From Campylobacterota bacterium (GTDB lineage: Bacteria > Campylobacterota > Campylobacteria > Campylobacterales > Sulfurovaceae): 9,396 nucleotides of DNA. The position numbers and the translations under genes were made by a program. Location: NCBI GenBank assembly GCA_030595845.1, contig JAUVCL010000077.1, positions 1-9,396 of the forward strand, read 5' to 3'. Numbering within the stretch: position 1 is the stretch's first letter; every line of letters starts with the position of its first letter. Positions 7,147-9,396 of this stretch are shown here, piece by piece. The notes below the pieces were generated by a model. It saw nothing but the letters and a program-made list of their open reading frames with translations. It did no database searches and was not told where the DNA came from.

Positions 7147-7488
7147 TTAGTTTGCAGTAGGAGCAGCAGGTGCTGAGGGTGCAGAATTTTCTGTTGTAAT
7201 AGGTGCGCTAGGTACTGCCGCATTATTTGCGGGTACGATACTGTCTGTCACTGATGCAGAGTTGGATGCGGTATAGAGGTATCCCAAAACCAAAGTATTT
7301 ACAATGAATGCAAATGCAAGTGTAAAAGTAAGTTTTGCAAGAAAACCGGTTGGGCCTTTTGCTCCAAATACGGATTCATTACTTCCACTATATGCGCCAA
7401 GACCTATGCTTGAGCTTTTTTGTAAAAGTACTGCGATTGTGATTGCGATTGCAAGTACAATTTGTACTATTAAAAGTGTTGATGTCAT
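7147..7488 (-). CDS. secG: Preprotein translocase subunit SecG
   Basis: Small inner-membrane subunit of the SecYEG protein-export channel that assists SecA-driven translocation. The 113-residue product has transmembrane helix 1 (about 4-22) and the conserved cytoplasmic loop LLQKSSSIGLGAYSGSNESV, continuing FGAKGPTGFLAK (41-52). Helix 2 follows (about 53-72). After helix 2 there is a tail of about 40 residues, rich in Ala, Pro, Ser and Thr and presumably disordered. ATG 7488 has AGAGG 6 nt upstream. Transcription likely comes from the TATAAT at 7543-7548 on the minus strand, giving a leader of about 48 nt. It is the first gene of the secG-frr-pyrE block but has its own hairpin downstream. Confidence 0.93.
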   Translation of the reverse strand: MTSTLLIVQIVLAIAITIAVLLQKSSSIGLGAYSGSNESVFGAKGPTGFLAKLTFTLAFAFIVNTLVLGYLYTASNSASVTDSIVPANNAAVPSAPITTENSAPSAPAAPTAN

Positions 7489-7527
7489 CTATGCCTCTTT
7501 GTATGTTGAGTAGCCCCATTAAATTTG

Positions 7528-7550
7528 GGTATAATTTCGGCGATTATACC
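7528..7550. promoter_or_regulatory. Palindromic back-to-back promoters for secG (-) and the bioC-like gene (+)
   Basis: GGTATAAT (7528-7535), a 7-nt spacer TTCGGCG, and ATTATACC (7543-7550) form a perfect inverted repeat. Each arm is a consensus -10 box preceded by T-rich sequence plus GG (TTTGGGTATAAT on plus, TTTTAGGTATAAT on minus). Expected starts are near 7542 rightward and 7536 leftward, so each box lies in the first bases transcribed from the other promoter. Two polymerases could not occupy the site at once. Confidence 0.75.
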
Positions 7551-7605
7551 TAAAATAGTTTGAAACAGTGATGAAGATAACAATTTTATGAAAAGGAGAG
7601 AAGCT

Positions 7606-8328
7606 ATGTCTACTGCCATTCAAGAGTTTTCTCGTTATGCACATGAATATGACACGTATAATGTCATTCAGGCAGAAGTTGCGATATCACTGGTAAAACA
7701 ACTGGCCTCATCTCATTTTACAACACTTATAGATATGGGATGTGGTAGTGGAGAAGTATATAAAAATTTAGAGAAACAAAATGTTTCTTTTGAACATTTT
7801 ATTGCACTGGATTCTTCAAAAGAGATGTTGGCAATACATCCATCGGGTAAAAAGATTGAAAAAATATGTGCTGATTTCAATTTGCCTCAAACCTTTGAAA
7901 AGATTGCTTTAGAAAAGGATAGTCTTTTTCTTTCTTCATCTGCTTTGCAGTGGAGTAAAGACTTGAATTTCACATTGTTTGAGATCTCCAAAAAAGTCTC
8001 TTCTGTACATTTTTCTATTTTTACATCCAATACATTTAAAACTTTACATCAAACTGCGCAAATCACTTCACCTATTTATAGTGTAGAAGTATTAAAGGAT
8101 AGCATTGAAAAATATTACGATGCTACTTTTGAATTAAAAGAGTATAAACTTCATTTTGAAACGGTAAGGGAAATGTTTAAGTATATTAAAAAGAGTGGAG
8201 TAAGTGGAGGGGAACAGCAATTGACCTATAAGCAGACAAAGCAATTGATGAAGCGATATCCTTTGGATTATCTTGAATTTGAAGTATTGTTTGTTAAGGG
8301 GTTTTCTTTGGAGGTTCGTTCTGTATAA
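7606..8328 (+). CDS. bioC: SAM-dependent methyltransferase, BioC-like (malonyl-ACP O-methyltransferase)
   Basis: Class I SAM-dependent methyltransferase, 240 residues. BioC methylates malonyl-ACP to start pimelate synthesis for biotin. The N-terminal FSRYAHEYDTYNVIQ resembles the BioC start (a run of Tyr/His with a following Ile-Gln). Motif I is LIDMGCGSGEVY (41-52). The motif II acidic residue is D69 in FIALDSS, and D90 in CADFN fits motif III. SSSALQWSKDL (111-120 region) matches the BioC-typical S-x-A-hydrophobic-QW block. ATG 7606 is chosen because AAGGAG (7593-7598) lies 7 nt upstream; the in-frame ATG 7588 would place that site inside the gene. No other biotin gene is nearby, so the substrate rests on family resemblance alone. 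Another small-molecule methyltransferase is the alternative. It diverges from secG and converges on the BI-1-like gene. Confidence 0.72.
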   Translation: MSTAIQEFSRYAHEYDTYNVIQAEVAISLVKQLASSHFTTLIDMGCGSGEVYKNLEKQNVSFEHFIALDSSKEMLAIHPSGKKIEKICADFNLPQTFEKIALEKDSLFLSSSALQWSKDLNFTLFEISKKVSSVHFSIFTSNTFKTLHQTAQITSPIYSVEVLKDSIEKYYDATFELKEYKLHFETVREMFKYIKKSGVSGGEQQLTYKQTKQLMKRYPLDYLEFEVLFVKGFSLEVRSV

Positions 8329-8339
8329 AAGCAGGTTAA

Positions 8340-8365
8340 GATCGGCATCCTAAAGATGCTCGATC
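8340..8365. terminator. Hairpin between convergent genes, possible two-way terminator
   Basis: GATCGGCATC (8340-8349) pairs with GATGC-T-CGATC (8355-8365), giving 10 bp with one bulged T and a CTAAA loop. AAG/CTT flanks can extend it past a further bulge. It lies 11 nt after the methyltransferase stop and 17 nt after the stop of the opposing gene. The U tract is poor on both strands, so termination efficiency is uncertain. Confidence 0.45.
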
Positions 8366-8382
8366 CTTCACTGTATCAAATT

Positions 8383-9069
8383 TTAGTCATCTCCACCAAA
8401 AATTCCAAGAAGTTGAAGCAAGGCAGTAAACATATTTAGAAAGTCTAAGTATAAAGATACGGCTGCATCGACAGGTGAATCATAGGCACCATTTGCAATA
8501 TTCTGTGTATCATAGATAGTAAAGAATGAAAACAAAAGTAAGATCCCTGCTGTAATGATAACATGCATCATTGGACTTTGCAAGATAAACACATTTACCA
8601 GTGAAGCGATGATCACTACAATCAATGTAATGAAAAGTGGTTTACCCCAACTAGAGTAGTCTGACTTAGAGTTGATAGCAAATAGACTTAAGGCACCAAA
8701 AAGTACAGAAGTCATTAAAAATGCATTCCCGATGACAGCGCCGTTACCCGCTCCAATAAGTGAAGCTAAAAGTGGAACCAGTGAAACACCCGTTAAAAAA
8801 GTAAAGAGAAAAAGCATTGCAAGGTTAAGCCCTGCTTTACCTCTAGTCATACTGAGTCCAAAGAAAAGTACTAAAAGCTCAGCACCAAAAATGAACCACT
8901 TGTATTGCATGACTGTCTCTGCATAAGGCATAGTTACATAAGCACCTGCTGCTGCAGCGATCATACTTGCTGCTAAAAGTTGATAGGTTTTCTTCATAAA
9001 ACTAACTGAAGCACCTTCCTGAACATATTCAGCTTCTGCTGAACTGTAGTCTCTATCGTATAAAGCCAT
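8383..9069 (-). CDS. Bax inhibitor-1/YccA (TMBIM) family membrane protein
   Basis: Inner-membrane protein of the BI-1/TMBIM family, relatives of which (B. subtilis YetJ) form pH-sensitive calcium leak channels; the role in this organism is unknown. The 228 residues begin with a short soluble stretch (1-24) and then about seven hydrophobic segments, roughly 28-46, 57-72, 82-103, 110-131, 144-163, 167-186 and 203-224. The two acidic residues thought to form the pore sensor are present as IYDTQNI (D187) and LYLDFLNMF (D209). LTGVSLVPLL is typical of this bacterial group. ATG 9069 has AAGGA (9075-9079) 5 nt upstream. A TATACT box at 9103-9108 suggests its own promoter, but the small lipoprotein gene 74 nt upstream on the same strand may also feed transcription into it. 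It ends in GGDD, facing the methyltransferase gene. Confidence 0.92.
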   Translation of the reverse strand: MALYDRDYSSAEAEYVQEGASVSFMKKTYQLLAASMIAAAAGAYVTMPYAETVMQYKWFIFGAELLVLFFGLSMTRGKAGLNLAMLFLFTFLTGVSLVPLLASLIGAGNGAVIGNAFLMTSVLFGALSLFAINSKSDYSSWGKPLFITLIVVIIASLVNVFILQSPMMHVIITAGILLLFSFFTIYDTQNIANGAYDSPVDAAVSLYLDFLNMFTALLQLLGIFGGDD

Positions 9070-9102
9070 AATATTCCTTCATTATTGTTAATATAATTTA
9101 AA

Positions 9103-9108
9103 AGTATA
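9103..9108 (-). promoter_or_regulatory. Probable -10 box of the BI-1-like gene
   Basis: The minus strand reads GCACTATACTTTTAAA with TATACT at 9103-9108. Transcripts would begin near 9096, giving a leader of about 27 nt before ATG 9069. A 10-bp palindrome (AGATTAATCT, 9117-9126) lies just upstream, at about -21 to -30. Confidence 0.5.
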
Positions 9109-9116
9109 GTGCAGAG

Positions 9117-9126
9117 AGATTAATCT
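9117..9126. repeat. 10-bp perfect palindrome upstream of the BI-1-like promoter
   Basis: AGATTAATCT is self-complementary and sits in the -35 to -20 region of the putative BI-1 promoter. It overlaps a wider ATTAA-7-TTAAT inverted repeat (9119-9135). It could be an operator, but AT-rich palindromes of this size arise by chance easily. Confidence 0.3.
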
Positions 9127-9143
9127 AAGGTTAATAGGAGGGG

Positions 9144-9320
9144 TTACTGTGCGGTACGTTGCTCCTGCAAGGCCTTGTATTCACTTTTTGCCTCTTCCGC
9201 ATCACTTTTATTGGTGAGTATTTTATCTGTAGATGTTTTCTCATGTGTAGGTGAAACCTCTGGAGTAGTAGCACAGGCAGAGAGCATCAATAAAGAGAAG
9301 AGTAAAAAAAAGAGACGCAT
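9144..9320 (-). CDS. Small lipoprotein (58 residues), function unknown
   Basis: A short minus-strand gene with a complete lipoprotein signal: Met-Arg, then the hydrophobic LFFLLFSLLML, then the lipobox LSAC with the lipidated Cys at position 16. The mature peptide is only 43 residues: a Thr/Pro/Ser-rich spacer (CATTPEVSPTHEKTSTD) followed by a charged, probably helical end (SDAEEAKSEYKALQEQRTAQ). Asp does not follow the Cys, so outer-membrane sorting is possible. ATG 9320 has AAGGA (9326-9330) 5 nt upstream, the same arrangement as the next gene, and TATAAT boxes lie at 9343-9348 and 9353-9358 on this strand. The stop is 74 nt before the BI-1-like gene. I recognise no family. The signal peptide, ribosome site and promoter together make it a real gene rather than a chance frame. 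The opposite strand is open across much of this stretch but lacks these signals. Confidence 0.78.
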   Translation of the reverse strand: MRLFFLLFSLLMLSACATTPEVSPTHEKTSTDKILTNKSDAEEAKSEYKALQEQRTAQ

Positions 9321-9342
9321 GTCATTCCTTGGAATAGAGATA

Positions 9343-9358
9343 ATTATAATACATTATA
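9343..9358 (-). promoter_or_regulatory. Tandem -10 boxes upstream of the small lipoprotein gene
   Basis: On the minus strand TTTTATAATGTATTATAAT contains two TATAAT boxes, at 9353-9358 and 9343-9348. They predict starts near 9346 and 9336, 16-26 nt before ATG 9320. The plus strand also reads TATAAT at 9345-9350, so rightward transcription into a gene beyond the window is possible. The remaining bases to 9396 hold no gene I can see. Confidence 0.5.
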
Positions 9359-9396
9359 AAATACTACGCTTAAATCAAGATATAAAGTGAAAAAAT

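Noticed and set aside
7571..7591. Six-codon upstream frame (MKITIL) before the methyltransferase, its TGA overlapping ATG 7588
   Set aside because: No ribosome site precedes it and ATG 7588 is probably not used, so the overlap is most likely chance in an AT-rich leader.
9175..9390. Plus-strand open frame of 71 codons opposite the small lipoprotein gene
   Set aside because: It has no ribosome site, runs through promoter-like AT-rich sequence at its end, and is antisense to a minus-strand gene that has a lipobox, ribosome site and promoter.
1..9396. CRISPR arrays, insertion sequences, tRNA or rRNA genes, riboswitches
   Set aside because: No repeat-spacer pattern, terminal inverted repeats with a transposase, cloverleaf or recognisable rRNA segment was seen; intergenic gaps are all 150 nt or less.

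Overview
The window is AT-rich, densely coding DNA that most resembles a free-living Campylobacterota (epsilonproteobacterium) of the Sulfurovum/Sulfurimonas kind. This is an inference from several signs. The gene run secG-frr-pyrE is one I associate with that group. The prepilin leader has Ala rather than Gly before the cleavage site (KA|FTLIEVL). Promoters have the form TTT-x-GGTATAAT with no obvious -35. PyrE is the short type with a C-terminal CPMC motif. No rRNA, tRNA, CRISPR array, insertion sequence or phage gene is visible.

Left part (1-3388, + strand): the 3' part of a secretin gene (gspD-like, cut by the window edge), a complete assembly ATPase gene (gspE) and a gene for a prepilin-type protein with a Pro/Thr-rich tail. 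They are packed with 2-nt spacing or overlaps, so they form one operon for a type II secretion or competence pseudopilus machine: outer-membrane pore, cytoplasmic motor and pseudopilin.

Middle (3389-5783, + strand): a probable separate promoter, then a 774-residue HerA/FtsK-like P-loop ATPase with a long C-terminal coiled-coil region. It belongs to a conserved but functionally uncharacterised ATP-binding family and is the least understood gene here. A bidirectional terminator hairpin separates it from the convergent minus-strand block.

Minus-strand block (5831-7488): secG (Sec translocase subunit), frr (ribosome recycling factor) and pyrE (orotate phosphoribosyltransferase), transcribed in that order. 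A hairpin after secG and a possible promoter before frr suggest that frr-pyrE is partly independent.

Right part: secG and a BioC-like methyltransferase gene (+ strand) diverge from a compact palindrome holding two opposed TATAAT boxes, so their promoters should be mutually exclusive. The methyltransferase converges on a Bax-inhibitor-1/YccA-type membrane protein gene on the minus strand, with a hairpin between them. Upstream of that, on the same strand, is a 58-codon lipoprotein gene (9144-9320) that is easily missed because of its size. The last 76 bases hold only promoter-like sequence. No intergenic stretch exceeds 300 bases.
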